Source: Chondrus crispus (taxonomy: Eukaryota > Rhodophyta > Florideophyceae > Gigartinales > Gigartinaceae). Taken from it: a stretch of DNA of 64,000 nucleotides. The translations under genes and the position numbers were made by a program. Under the pieces are notes generated by a model. The model made no database searches, was not told the origin of the DNA, and saw nothing but the letters and a program-made list of their open reading frames with translations. The stretch lies in NCBI RefSeq assembly GCF_000350225.1, contig NW_005179121.1, positions 62,001-126,000 on the forward strand. Direction: 5' to 3'. Positions 9,074-19,560 of this stretch are shown here, one piece after another. Each line of letters opens with the position of its first letter. Positions within the stretch are counted from its first letter, which is position 1.

Positions 9074-9425
9074 TTTCAAACTTTGTTCGTTGTCTTTATT
9101 TTTGCTAGCGTCTCCGCACGAAGACCGTTTTATATTGCACTTCATGTGCAGTTGCGGTGGCATCGCGTTCTAGTTCATGTGAGGTAGTCGGCCTCAATTC
9201 CGCTGAATTGAGGCGATCAGTACTGTAGCATAATATATACGGGCCATTGACTACGGGTCCGAATATACTGAAAGTTATTTCCTATGCGTGTCACCACAGT
9301 AGACTGCTAACTGGTTACGTGGTTCTTTCATAGAACCGGAGTAGAGGAGTTGAGGTCTAGAACTTTGCTGTCAATAGAGTTGAAGAAGTGAGCCTTGTAC
9401 TATTGCTGGAGATCCTTCTGCGACA
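9074..9425 (-). repeat. 3' LTR of the copia element
   Basis: 352 bp. On the reverse strand it begins TGTCGCAGAAGG and ends TTTGAAA. It matches 13776-14127 apart from four substitutions. The last 26 bases of the Gag-Pol ORF overlap it. Confidence 0.92.
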
Positions 9426-12400
9426 TGACCCCTCGAGGATTGCTTGCTTCAACTTGTAACCACGCGCGATGTTGATGAAATGTAGAGCCAACCAATGCTT
9501 TTGTCAACGAGTCTGCGCGGTTTTCAGACGAGGGCGTGTATAGTACCTGCATTTTTGAGCTCTGTACTAGTTCCTTTAGGTAGTTGTACTTAATTCCGAT
9601 GTGCTTCACGTTTCGGAGTCCTTGCACATCCCCAGTCCACGCAATCGTGCCTAGATTGTCCTGAAAGATGACTGTCGGAGGCACATCGTGCTGCATAACC
9701 CCAATTTCTTGAAGTAATTCCCGTATCCACACAACTTCCTTCGCACACTGAGCAAGGGCGATGAACTCTGCTTCGCATGTTGAGAGCGCCACGCTTCCCT
9801 GCAGTTTTGATGACCATATGATCGGAGCGTCGTTCACAGTCACAACAAAGCCTGACCTTGAGCGACGTCGGTCTAGGTCACGGGCCCAGTCTGCGTCAGA
9901 CCAGCCTTTAAGCGTGATAGATGCTGAAGCATTGAGACGCAAACCGTGATCCTTCGTGCTGATGAGATAACACACCACGTGTTTCATGGCTTTCCAATGT
10001 TCCGTGCAGGGTGAATCGGCGAACTTCGCAAGCATAGAGACTGATGCAATAATGTCAGGCCGCGTTCTTGTCGCTAGAAACAAGAGTGAACCTAGAATCT
10101 CTCTGTACGGGACGTTCTGCATTTCGTCTTCTTCAGACTGCGTTCTAATTTTCCTTTCGTTGTAGAGCGCGTGTCCCATTGGAAGCGGTGTCTTAGTTGG
10201 CTTTGCATCTGACATTTTGGCTTTTTCGATAATTTTCTCGATGAAGGAGAGTTGCGAAAGTAGGATTCCATTTTTCGTGTCAGTGATGCGGACCCCTAGA
10301 AAGTATGATAGTTCTCCCAAATCTTTCAACTTAAATGAAAGATGCAACTGTGCGACGACATCCTCGATGAGTTCATCTGTTCCAAATAGTGCCAAGTCAT
10401 CGACATATGCGAGGACAATGACCATTTGCTGGCCGCGGCGAAGAGTGAAGAGACAATCGCAAGACAGGCATTGCTCAAACCCAAGCTTCTTCAAGGCTGT
10501 AGCGAGATATTCATACCACAGCTTCGGAGCATGTTTGAGACCATACAAAGACTTGACAAGCTTGACAATGCGCCCGTCAGCGTGCTCGACGCCTGGAATA
10601 AGTGGCAGCTTCAAATATATTGACATAGATTCAGGAAGTGTGGCGTATAGAAATGCACCAGTCACATCTAACTGTCGGCGGCTCCATCTTAGGCCCTTGG
10701 AAAGCGTGAGCAGAAGACGCACGAGCTCAAAGCATGCCACCGGAGCGTACGTCTCAGCATAAGACTCCACTGCGGCTCGTTGCAGATTTCCGCGCGCAAC
10801 AAGACGAGCTTTAAATCTAGAGGGCTTTCCATCTTCATTCCGTTTCAGCTTAAGGATGAATACAGACGGTAACGGTCGTACAGCATGGGTAAATTTTCGA
10901 ACCTCCTTCCATGTACCGGCGTCCAGAAGATTTCCAAACTCTTCTGCAACTGCCTTCCTCCAGTACTTGTCCTCCGCGGACTGAAGAGCCTCTTTGATAG
11001 TAGGGTCGTCTGGGGTGCTGATGCATTCCGGAATTGCTATACTGGCTCTGGGGCGAAGGTTATAGTCGTGTGAATGCGCTGCAGGATAATCATCTGTGTC
11101 TGGTTCATCATCTTCTCCTGATGTGCTTGATACGGGCGGATGGTAAGTGACTGCATCAATTGCAGATTCAACTGACACCTGTACTTCATTTTCGGCGTGG
11201 TTAACGTCGTCTTCCGGATCCGTGTCATATTCACCACTGTGAACATCCCGGTGGTTAGTCTTCTGCAACTTCTGTGTGGCGAACAAGGACAGTCCCGGAA
11301 ACTCGTTCTCCGAGAATCGTACATGCTTCGTGAGGTACGTGCCGCTTTGTGAGAGAATTCTATAAATTCCCCCGCCATGATGCCCTAAACAAATTCCGTC
11401 AACCAGGCGTGTTGCAAACTTTTCCCTTTTCTTCTGCACTGGAGCAAAGAGAGCCTTGCACCCGAATGGACGAAGGTGATACACGTAAGAGGGATACTCC
11501 CCAAAAAGCAACTCGTGTGGGACTTGTTCGGTTGTAGAGTGCTTGACAGCATTCTTACAAGACACTGCGTGGTCTACAGCATATGGCCAGTACTGCAACG
11601 GAAGCCCTGACTGTGCCAAAGATGTTCGAGCAAACGACATTAGAACACCTTGCGTCCTTTCCACAAGCCCGTTTGATGCCGGTGTGTATGGAGTACTCGT
11701 AGTGATTGAAACCCCTTTCTTGCGCAGTTTTCTTTGCGCCGTGAAGAACTCACTGCCCCCATCGCTGTGCAGACGTTTCAAAGTAAAACCGGACTGCCTC
11801 TGGAAGAATACAACATGCTGCAAGATGTCGTTCGATGTGTCTCGCTTGGAGTGCAGAAAGCGAACTGAAATGTGCCTAGTGTACTCATCTACAAGTGTAA
11901 GCATGTATTTTTGACGTGAGTTCGACATGGGTTTCACGGGTCCGACGAGGTCTACATGAAGCACTCCTGGTTCCGTGGCTTTGGTTAAGCTTCCAGAATA
12001 AAATCTTCGAAACTTCCCCTTTGCGCAGGAATCACAATTCACCTTGTCAGAAGAGGCGTTGGCAAGAATACCGTTTTTCAGCATACCGCTGATTTCTTTC
12101 TCTGATACTACGTGTGCCAAGCGGTTATGCCATATGGAAACAGAACGCCTTTGCGTTGAGCTTGTTCCAAGTGGAGACTCTGGTATGGACGAAGAAATAT
12201 TCTGTTCAGTGACAGGATCACACATCTGCATTTTTCCCATGTCAAATTCCTCTTCATCGTCTGATTCCGACTCTTCATCACTCATCAGAGGTGGGTTTTC
12301 GTCACTGTCACAAGGTAACAATGCCTCACTCATATGGTCATCAGAGTCATCAATACTATCGTCAGAATGTGCATTACTGCCTGCATTTTTGACAACAGCC

Positions 12401-13668
12401 ATCATGGTTCTCACCTTTTCATCGTCCATGTTGATAGGATGTGCGTCCTCAGGACATTTCTGTGACGTAATGTAGTACAATCCGTCCTTCTGCTTGGGGG
12501 CACTGCCAATAACACGAAAGTTATCCAAAGAGTCGATGATGAGTGCTTCTTCAGAAGTGAACAATACATACAGCCCCTTTGCAGCTAGGGCTGGCACGGA
12601 AAGTAGGCTCAATGCCAACTTGTCAGATGCCAGTGTCTTAGATAGAGATACCTTAGTGACAACGTCATGCGCTGCCCAATGTACTACCCTAGTACCCGTG
12701 GAGGTAGCCTTGACGGTGGACTCGTCTCCAAGCGAAATGTTGACGTTGCAGGGTTGCTTGTTATGCAGTTGTTCAATGTCTGGGGTCATATGCGAGGTAG
12801 TTCCCGAGTCCAGCATCAACTGGTCGACTTTAGATGCTTTGCTGTCCTTCGTGATCGCCATTGCCAAGCGAACATGTGCATTGGTCTTCTTTCGTGTGTC
12901 CCTGTTAGCCTGTCGCGAAGTGCTCTGATTTGAAGTAGGTCTGTTCTGTCCTTTTTCACCAACGTTAAGACGATTGTGTGGATTTTCAGGATTCAGAAAA
13001 CACCTAGCAGTCGAGTGGTTGGACTTTCTACAGATGGAGCATTGTTGTTTTGCAACCCCGGCCACAGTGAGTCGTTCATTGCTGCAACCCTTGCTCTTGA
13101 GAATCATGTGCTCTTCAATGATGCGAGCCGTGACAGATTCCCATGTTGCGTTTCTGTCAGCAAGGGTCTTGATAGCCGCGGTCACTGGTGCCATCTCTGC
13201 CACATCGATTGAAGAGATGAGCAATGCAATAGCCAGCTCGTCTGGCATCTTCGTGTTCATGCTCTCCAGTTGTTCCAGAAGAGCTGCCATTTCATCAATG
13301 TGCGACCCAATGTTTCTGCGTAGGCTAGTGTAGCGTAAAGACATCAGCTCAGTCATCCGAGAGATTCGGGTAGCTGTAGACTTCGAATCATACCGTTCAT
13401 CTAGCTTCGAAATCATTCGGAAAGGGTTTCCAACATCGGAGCGTATTACGCGAAGTGGTTTGTCAGTCACAGCGTGGATTATAATGTTGCTTGCTCTGCG
13501 CTGCATGCTCTGAAATGCAACCAATGGAGTCCCGTCAGGTGCAGTTTCATTGACAAGTGCAACCTGGACGTCTTTTGCTTCGCAAGCGGCTTCAACGTGG
13601 ATCTTCCAAAGTCGGTAGTCGTCCTTCTCCTCTAAGGGTTTAATTCGAGGACGATCTTGATCAGACAT
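9400..13668 (-). CDS. Copia Gag-Pol polyprotein (1422 aa)
   Basis: One uninterrupted ORF from the ATG at 13668, with all copia domains in order. Gag ends in a zinc knuckle CSICRKSNHSTARC (CX2CX4HX4C, about residue 205). The aspartic protease has DSGTTSHM (about 286). The integrase has HNRLAH...CDSCAKGK, then Asp in HVDLVGP (about 569), Asp in LHSDGGSEF (about 637) and Glu in NGLVERTQ (about 667). Reverse transcriptase has QLDVTGAFLYA and the catalytic YVDDL (about 1089). RNase H has SDADWARD (about 1257), STCEAEF and the terminal KHIGIKYNYL. All catalytic residues are present. Gag and Pol share a frame, as in copia itself, so the Gag excess must come from another mechanism such as splicing; I see no proof of it here. 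An acidic Asp/Ser/Glu stretch separates protease and integrase. Confidence 0.95.
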   Translation of the reverse strand: MSDQDRPRIKPLEEKDDYRLWKIHVEAACEAKDVQVALVNETAPDGTPLVAFQSMQRRASNIIIHAVTDKPLRVIRSDVGNPFRMISKLDERYDSKSTATRISRMTELMSLRYTSLRRNIGSHIDEMAALLEQLESMNTKMPDELAIALLISSIDVAEMAPVTAAIKTLADRNATWESVTARIIEEHMILKSKGCSNERLTVAGVAKQQCSICRKSNHSTARCFLNPENPHNRLNVGEKGQNRPTSNQSTSRQANRDTRKKTNAHVRLAMAITKDSKASKVDQLMLDSGTTSHMTPDIEQLHNKQPCNVNISLGDESTVKATSTGTRVVHWAAHDVVTKVSLSKTLASDKLALSLLSVPALAAKGLYVLFTSEEALIIDSLDNFRVIGSAPKQKDGLYYITSQKCPEDAHPINMDDEKVRTMMAVVKNAGSNAHSDDSIDDSDDHMSEALLPCDSDENPPLMSDEESESDDEEEFDMGKMQMCDPVTEQNISSSIPESPLGTSSTQRRSVSIWHNRLAHVVSEKEISGMLKNGILANASSDKVNCDSCAKGKFRRFYSGSLTKATEPGVLHVDLVGPVKPMSNSRQKYMLTLVDEYTRHISVRFLHSKRDTSNDILQHVVFFQRQSGFTLKRLHSDGGSEFFTAQRKLRKKGVSITTSTPYTPASNGLVERTQGVLMSFARTSLAQSGLPLQYWPYAVDHAVSCKNAVKHSTTEQVPHELLFGEYPSYVYHLRPFGCKALFAPVQKKREKFATRLVDGICLGHHGGGIYRILSQSGTYLTKHVRFSENEFPGLSLFATQKLQKTNHRDVHSGEYDTDPEDDVNHAENEVQVSVESAIDAVTYHPPVSSTSGEDDEPDTDDYPAAHSHDYNLRPRASIAIPECISTPDDPTIKEALQSAEDKYWRKAVAEEFGNLLDAGTWKEVRKFTHAVRPLPSVFILKLKRNEDGKPSRFKARLVARGNLQRAAVESYAETYAPVACFELVRLLLTLSKGLRWSRRQLDVTGAFLYATLPESMSIYLKLPLIPGVEHADGRIVKLVKSLYGLKHAPKLWYEYLATALKKLGFEQCLSCDCLFTLRRGQQMVIVLAYVDDLALFGTDELIEDVVAQLHLSFKLKDLGELSYFLGVRITDTKNGILLSQLSFIEKIIEKAKMSDAKPTKTPLPMGHALYNERKIRTQSEEDEMQNVPYREILGSLLFLATRTRPDIIASVSMLAKFADSPCTEHWKAMKHVVCYLISTKDHGLRLNASASITLKGWSDADWARDLDRRRSRSGFVVTVNDAPIIWSSKLQGSVALSTCEAEFIALAQCAKEVVWIRELLQEIGVMQHDVPPTVIFQDNLGTIAWTGDVQGLRNVKHIGIKYNYLKELVQSSKMQVLYTPSSENRADSLTKALVGSTFHQHRAWLQVEASNPRGVMSQKDLQQ
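9426..9438 (-). promoter_or_regulatory. Polypurine tract of the copia element
   Basis: On the reverse strand CCTCGAGGGGTCA directly precedes the 3' LTR start (TGTCGC). This purine-rich run is in the position needed for plus-strand priming. It lies within the coding region. Confidence 0.6.
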
Positions 13669-13760
13669 GTTGAGAGTTCAACTGCGTACTGGTAAACGCG
13701 AAAGCTGCAGGACCACGAGAATTGAAACGATTGTGAACGAATAGCGCAGGTTAGAGATTA

Positions 13761-13775
13761 CTGGGCCCCATAACC
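13761..13775 (-). promoter_or_regulatory. Primer-binding site, half-tRNA (initiator Met) type
   Basis: Directly inside the 5' LTR the top strand reads CTGGGCCCCATAACC. Initiator tRNA-Met anticodon arms read CTGGGCCCATAACC, so the reverse strand is complementary to the CAU anticodon region with one extra base. Drosophila copia and Ty5 use exactly this kind of internal, cleaved-tRNA primer. Confidence 0.75.
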
Positions 13776-14127
13776 TTTCAAACTTTGTTCGTTGTCTTTA
13801 TTTTTGCTAGCGTCTCCGCACGAAGACCGTTTTATATTGCACGTCATGTGCAGTTGCGGTGGCATGGCGTTCTAGTTCATGTGAGGTAGTCGGCCTCAAT
13901 TCCGCTGAATTGAGGCGATCAGTACTGCAGCATAATATATACGGGCCATTGACTACGGGTCCGAATATACTGAAAGTTATTTCCTATGCGTGTCACCACA
14001 GTAGACTGCTAACTGGTTACGTGGTTCTTTCATAGAACCGGAGTAGAGGAGTTGAGGTCTAGAACTGTGCTGTCAATAGAGTTGAAGAAGTGAGCCTTGT
14101 ACTATTGCTGGAGATCCTTCTGCGACA
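13776..14127 (-). repeat. 5' LTR of the copia element
   Basis: 352 bp, the partner of 9074-9425. It must contain the promoter for the Gag-Pol RNA, but I see no clear core promoter beyond an AT-rich ATAATATATAC (about 13931-13941). Confidence 0.92.
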
Positions 14128-14419
14128 ATCGTCGGCGACCTACATACATATATATATGTATAGCCCTTAACCCTCCTACAATAAAGCCAGAACTCCTTGA
14201 CCTCTTCTTTCTCTAGAGACGCGTCTCCTTTCTCCCTAACTCACAGGTCCTCGACCGTGAGGTGCCACACTCCTCCTCTGTATCCACTCCATCATTCTTT
14301 CCTGTTATCCAATGACGGTAACAGTGGTGCTCTAGTACTCAAGATGATAAAAACTTTTTCTTTTTTTAAACTCGAGACTCACAGCTACACTTATGTAGAC
14401 TTACGTACTGCAGAGTGGC
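14128..14419. other. Interval without a gene
   Basis: Contains the short AT palindrome CATATATATATGTA (about 14145). A 124-aa plus-strand frame (14197-14571) is antisense to the Tc1 fossil and is not convincing. Confidence 0.5.
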
Positions 14420-14860
14420 TACGACTCAACATATACAAACATTACAAAGGTGTGCTCACCTTCGACGATTGGCAGGCCCAAACGGACATCACCACATCTG
14501 ATATCGTAAGCCTGTATGCGTCTCTGCGGGATTTCCGTTCGGGACCTGTCACAACCTGTAACGACATTTAGCCGAATGGCATGCGTCATTGTTGATATGG
14601 TTGTCCATGCGGAAATCACACACCGCTTGAAGTCGTCGAACGTTTTGTACTTGAGTGTCTGGGATAAACCCTCCTAGCAAGCACGCCTCATAAATTCTCT
14701 ATTAGATTCAGCCCTGGGTATCGGGCAGGCCAGTCCATGACGACATATTCTTCCATCTCAATCCATTGTTTGGCTACAGGAATTCGGTCTAAGAGTGTGG
14801 ATTTCTTGCTTGCTGTTCAGTGCTGTACCATTCCCTGACTTTCATTGCTGTCCTTTCGGG
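14420..14860 (-). pseudogene. Tc1/mariner transposase fossil
   Basis: The reverse strand around 14690-14760 reads VVMDWPARYPGLNLIENL, then a stop, then GVLARRVYP. This is the conserved tail of Tc1/mariner transposases (VLDWPPQSPDLNPIENLWG.L.RRV) with the Trp after ENL changed to a stop. Downstream, FDDFKRCVISAW and a helical tail continue in another frame, to about 14420. Upstream toward 14860 only fragments survive. No terminal repeats could be assigned. It is an old, inactive copy. Confidence 0.75.
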
Positions 14861-15063
14861 TACAGGGGGCCCTACCTATTAGCAGAGCCCCGTACCCTAT
14901 AAAGAACGTTGTTCCTCCGGGACGGTATGATACATGTTGAAATAGAGGTTCTGAGAGATGGGGGGGAAGGTCAGTGTGTAAGCTGACAAAAAACTTCCAG
15001 AACTAACCGAAAAAGGCAGACACGTCCGTGATGGGGCACGTCGAATAAAGAGTGACAGCATTC

Positions 15064-15559
15064 AGGGCCATTCCATTCATCGTGATTGGCAATCATGCAA
15101 TCACGCAATCACGTGATCACGACATTAATTTAACGTCGTTCTGCATCGTTCCTTTCTCAACGTGTGCTACTTGTAGCTGTAAGCACATTTCCACGGCTCT
15201 GGAAGGGCAAAGGTTTCAAAGGAGGTAATGATGGCACGGCAAAGAGAGTAGATCGGATCTACTAGATCCTGCTTTCTGGCTTTCTCACATGTGCAACCCT
15301 GGGTTGCACAAGCAGCGCGTTGATTATCATTTCGAAATGTACGAATATTTGAATGGGGTTAAATCTTCTAGAATTGCAAGGAGCATTACAGAAAGTTGTT
15401 GCACAAGATTAATTTTAAGTCGATTGTTTATTTCTTTAATGAGCATGACCATTTCTTAGGAAACGTAATATAAACACCCAACCACAAGGGAGCAGGCACC
15501 ATTTATTGACGTGATTGCGTGATTGCGTGATTGCCAATCACGATGAATGGAATGGCCCT
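15064..15559. mobile_element. MITE-like element with 51-bp inverted repeats
   Basis: Left arm 15064-15114 and right arm 15509-15559 are inverted copies with one mismatch. They begin AGGGCCATTCC and end in tandem GCAATCAC units. The 394-bp interior is AT-rich and non-coding, apart from a 10-bp-stem palindrome at 15290-15310. Flanking bases show no clear target duplication, so I cannot assign a superfamily. Confidence 0.75.
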
Positions 15560-16134
15560 CAGATATGTGGGAAAGACCTGAAACGGTACACAGTAGCCAA
15601 CGAAACGAGGCGGTCTATAGCCTGGTCATCCACAGTACATCAGAAATATTGTATATTTTATGGGGTTCTTTCGGAGGTTCTCTTATTCGCAACAACGAAA
15701 ATTGATGTTCGCCGTACCCCCCTGGAAGAACTCCATTTCAGAGCGATTTGGCGCTCAAACCTTCCCACCCCATATTATTCGTTCACCATTCAGAAAATTT
15801 TGCTTGGTGCATTGATACATACATATTGATACATACATACATATAGCCATTTCTATACAGTATCTCTCGAACAATAAGCAGACGAAAAAGACGTAGGAAA
15901 TGAGCATCTACATGCCCTGAATATACAGAATGCCTCTTCTTTGTGGTAAAGGGAGTGCCCCCTGGCCAGGAGACAGGTAGAGAGGGATGTGCACAGTATA
16001 TGTAGTAGCGATATCCAACATTCTTTGTAGTTATAGCCCAGGGTACCTTGTGGTGTTGTTGTGTGAACTTAATGTCTTTATCTCAGTTTTTCACTATGTT
16101 TCGGGAAGGAGTTTGTTTTGCGACGATGTCACAG
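15560..16134. other. Interval without a gene
   Basis: AT-rich, with short CATA/GATACATA repeats at 15812-15845. No supportable coding frame or RNA gene. Confidence 0.5.
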
Positions 16135-16298
16135 CTTCGAATAGATGGCCACACTTAACTTGAATGTTCTCTCACTTCTGAAACTCTATTTTGTACGATA
16201 TTTTGACTATCTACAACTTCAAATAGATGGCCGTACTTAGTTTGAATGTTCTTTCACTTCTGCCATTCCATTATGTACGATCTTTTGACTATCTACAG
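16135..16298. repeat. Two tandem copies of an 82-bp unit
   Basis: Copies 16135-16216 and 16217-16298 both contain ATAGATGGCC, TTGAATGTTCT and TTTTGACTATCTACA, with about ten differences. The second copy abuts the 3' side of the decayed reverse-strand gene. Confidence 0.8.
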
Positions 16299-17940
16299 CC
16301 CCGGCTTGTGCACAGACTTTTACACTCTGCGCCGGTTTCATCTCTCCTTGCGACGTCAGAAATACTGTTTGTGCTGGACATGCGTTTATGCAGGTACACC
16401 TCAATGCGCTTGTCGAAGAAGACACGACCTTCTGAGGTAAATATAGAAAGAATGTGCGGCATCTCGATGAGATCTTTAAAAGGCATTTCCCCGCCCAAAT
16501 CGACGCCAAGTGCTCTTGCACTCACGTCTAAACGGCTAGTTTGGGCGATGTGAGAAACTGAGGGATCGGGCTCGTCCGATCTCGGTGCAGCTTCACGCGT
16601 TCATCCGCCGCAGGAGAGCTGGCAACTCTTAAAGCATCCCATGTGGCCAAGACGCGACTTTGCATCTGCGTGTCACGAAATTGGGACGACGCACTACGGT
16701 CAAATGGTGTATTGACGTACCATTTTGTCTTGTCCTTCAGAGCAGCAGATGCAGAAAAAGCTGGTTCAGTTTCTAGAGACTCCAACAACAACCTGCAGCA
16801 TCTCTCGGCTAGAAAGTCTGAGATGGCATGCTCTCTCATTTTTCGAGATCGGATTGTTCATTATCGCAACATTCTGAGAGCTGCAACATCATCACACACC
16901 AAGGCGTATTCAGCGTCTTGTCTTGCACGTCTGAGTACAGCGCCCTTCTTTCGTTGTATAAATTGAAAGTACAATCTGCGTTCCATTTTCTATCTCTATG
17001 AACAGCACCAGAGCCATTTGACCACGCCTCGCGAGTTTCTCGCCGGTAAGTATCGCTTATCGTTGCGGTCATCGGCAAAGTGTCATTCATGGCCAAAACA
17101 ACTTGCTTCATCAGTTCTATGACGTGCAATACAGAGCGAAGAAGCCCCGTATGTTCGATATTTTCATCGTCACATTCTTGCAAATCTGCTTTTCTCACGG
17201 ATTTCATTTCTCGGACGGCTTCATCCACCACTCGGTCAATGCTGGACTTCACCATGAATTCATATCCCTGTACCTGAATTGTACTATCAGAATCGCCATG
17301 CAATATCTTATAATGTATGTATCAATGCCCAACTATTAGCTGCATCAGTGACATCGATATGAGAGGGATTCATCGAAGCCACGGAGGACCCAGATGACTC
17401 ATATGCTCCAGTCTGGCGATCATATTAGCCATTTTGTCTGCATGTTGCACACAAAATTGTTGTGAGTTGACATCTGTTACGAGTGCCAATGGCATATTGA
17501 TGCGATAATCAGAGAGGCTTCGAATAATTTGGCCTTTGGGGATATTTTTAGTCTGGTTTCCAACACAAGCAATGCGCGTCGGAAAACTGCAGATGACGTT
17601 GATGTACCTTGTAGCATCCTTGGAAAGGATCATGGATCGATGCATTGCCTTGAATGAAGACGTGAACTGATTACGCGTGTTCTCACGCCAGCGGTCGATC
17701 AGGCGTTTCGTCTTGTAACAGATCCTATCATACAACTCTTTGGCCGTTTTGACGCCGAAAAGTCCACTGTTGAATGTCCTCCAGAAAGTGACGACCAGAT
17801 AAGGTCATGGGCTTCCCGTATAATGTTTCAAAACATATTTCTCGCACATCGATCAGCCTGGAGGTCGCTTTCCTTTGGCATGATATCTCCACGACGGGCA
17901 TATTAACCCTATGCTCCCAGAGTGATGATTTTTTGATCAC
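16237..17940 (-). pseudogene. Decayed unidentified gene, reverse strand
   Basis: Five protein-like reverse frames follow one another with almost no gaps: 17940-17728, 17735-17370, 17303-16836, 16839-16528 and 16525-16289. Neighbouring pieces overlap by a few bases (for example ATGA at 16839-16836), as expected for one coding region broken by small indels and stops. The segments have normal amino-acid composition, with helices such as SSIDRVVDEAVREMKSVRKA and a segment LGVDLGGEMPFKDLIEM. I do not recognise the family. Lack of introns and many frameshifts could equally mean an old retroelement-derived or transposon-derived gene. The gap 17304-17369 could be an intron. Confidence 0.4.
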
Positions 17941-18147
17941 TCAGAAATAGTGATGAGTGGTCATCACTGATGACCACTCATCACTATTTATCCTTTTCTA
18001 CCTGCTGATGAGTCATCAGCAGGTAGAAAAGGATATGTTTTGAGTGATGTAATCACTTAAAATTTGTGTGAACCATCACTGCGGTGCAGTGATGTCCCGC
18101 AGAATCACTGCAAAATGCGAAGGTGTTTCACTGTCTGCGGACCGCAG
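17921..18147. repeat. Cluster of six adjacent palindromes sharing AGTGAT/ATCACT
   Basis: Six hairpin-forming palindromes follow each other. They are 17921-17941 (6-bp stem), 17945-17989 (21-bp perfect stem, 3-nt loop), 17989-18035 (23-bp perfect stem, 1-nt loop), 18043-18057 (6-bp stem), 18074-18094 (9-bp stem, loop GGT) and 18135-18147 (6-bp stem, 1-nt loop). The two large ones share base 17989. AGTGAT or its complement occurs about ten times in 190 bp. The cluster lies exactly where the gypsy element J is cut off. It carries no coding frame of interest. Confidence 0.85.
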
Positions 18148-19513
18148 TGTTACGATTTCCGAAGGTAGTGGGTACTATTCTGACGGCGTGAATGGACCTT
18201 GTCGCGAACGTTCTCTCGCTGGTGTACGCCTCTCCGAGACCGAGTCTTCTAGATTTCCTGAAGGGAGTGATGTCAATGAATGCTCTGGAGAAAGTTGTAA
18301 CATTGACAAAGTTCAACATCGGACGGAATTCTTCGCACAGCCGGTCGGGCACGTGGCTCAGGTCGAGTTCCTCCACTTCCGGTGGCGGCGGCTCAATCCT
18401 GCGTTGCGGCTTCGTAGATGCCGACGCGGAGAGCCCTGCCGACCGTTCGCCAGGCTGGTCCTCGCGGCCTTGATCCGACGATTCGCATCTTGTCTCGCCC
18501 GTAGGCCTCTTGGTGGAATTAGGAACATTTTCCTTCTTCCTTTCTTGAATTCCGAGAACTTCACCAATGGTGGTTTTGCTCTCGAGCGCGGCTCTCGGAT
18601 GCGGTAATAATTCTGCCACCACCTGGCCTTTTTGCACCCTGACAGGGTACGTCCTAAAATTCGCAACGAGTAAACGAAATGGCCTGTCAGGCTCAACCTC
18701 AACGACACCATTCGTGCACGTCAACCCGTGCCTTTCGTACAACGACGAGTACGGCTGAACCACAACCCAGCCCGCCCTCTTCGAGGTGCATTCCACGACG
18801 CGTTGCGTCCCTGGCTCGATAGTCGTGGCTCGTACCACTTTCACCTTAGGGGAAATTCGCTCCACCCTTCCATCATTCTCGTCCTCTCCCGGGACGAGAT
18901 TCTCCTTCCCTTTTCTCGTCGAGGACCGCCTAACTATCGGAACCTCCGAGAAATCCGCCAACTCAACCGTTTTCTTCCTTGGATAAATTGCTTCCACAAA
19001 CCGGTCACAGTAGTCCGCGCCCAGAATTAGCGGTACCGCGAGCTTTTCGCACACAATAAAATCGGCAGCAGCCACAAATCGTCCAAGTCTCACGGGCATC
19101 TTGATGGTTCCGAAAGTCTGGAGTGGCCTGCTATTCGCGTCGCCAATGTCTCAGGTCGGTCCGTAGGACACTACAGATTCCATCCCAGCCGGGAGTTCCG
19201 ATTTTCGCACAAGGTTTGGTCCCGCGCCGGTGTCTAGTACAGACAACACCCGGCTCATCAATCCAACTGTTGGTCCAATGTCCGCGTAAACTTTATAGTT
19301 TTTTCGCGCAAGAACCAAAATCTTCTCGGGACACTCCCTTCGCTTAACCATATACCAGGGTCTTCGAACTTCTTCCAACGGATGATCTCTGGCTCGGCTC
19401 AAAATTTTCTTGACTTGAGCTGGCCCTTTGGGCTTATCCACCCACCCAACAACCTCCTCATCGGGGCCAAATTTTTCCTTTAGAGACGGGGAACGGGGCT
19501 GAGCCCCGGGCAC
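18128..19513 (-). pseudogene. Element J protease and pol linker, with in-frame stop
   Basis: Frames 19513-19151 and 19099-18128 are one coding region in the same frame. The aspartic protease motif VLDTGAGPNLV lies in the first, and PVRLGRF...VCEKLAVPLILGADYCDRFVEAIYPRK (flap and C-terminal half) in the second. A TGA after SYGPT stands where element I has CAA (Gln) in SFGPTQDIGDAN, so this is a nonsense mutation. After ELDLSHVPDRL (about 18340) the similarity to I decays within about 150 bases, before RT begins. The last 60 or so residues of the frame are not gypsy-like. Confidence 0.8.
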
Positions 19514-19560
19514 AGTACGTCAACCCTGTGCCTCTCGCGGCTCATGCGAGATTCCCCTCT

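Larger units (their letters stand above)
9074..14127 (-). mobile_element. Intact Ty1/copia LTR retrotransposon
   Basis: Two 352-bp LTRs (9074-9425 and 13776-14127) differ at four positions by eye. They flank a single intact Gag-Pol ORF on the reverse strand. Flanking pentamers ACCGT (left) and ATCGT (right) are probably a target duplication with one mutation. The priming site is the internal, anticodon-arm type of initiator methionine tRNA, as in Drosophila copia and Ty5. A purine-rich tract lies next to the 3' LTR. The order protease-integrase-RT-RNase H identifies copia. Near-identical LTRs and an intact ORF indicate recent activity. Red-algal copia elements of the GalEa/PyRE type would be the first comparison. 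Confidence 0.92.

Noticed and set aside
15064..15559. hAT element, because the left end could read CAGGG
   Set aside because: The right end does not give the matching CAGGG and there is no 8-bp duplication.
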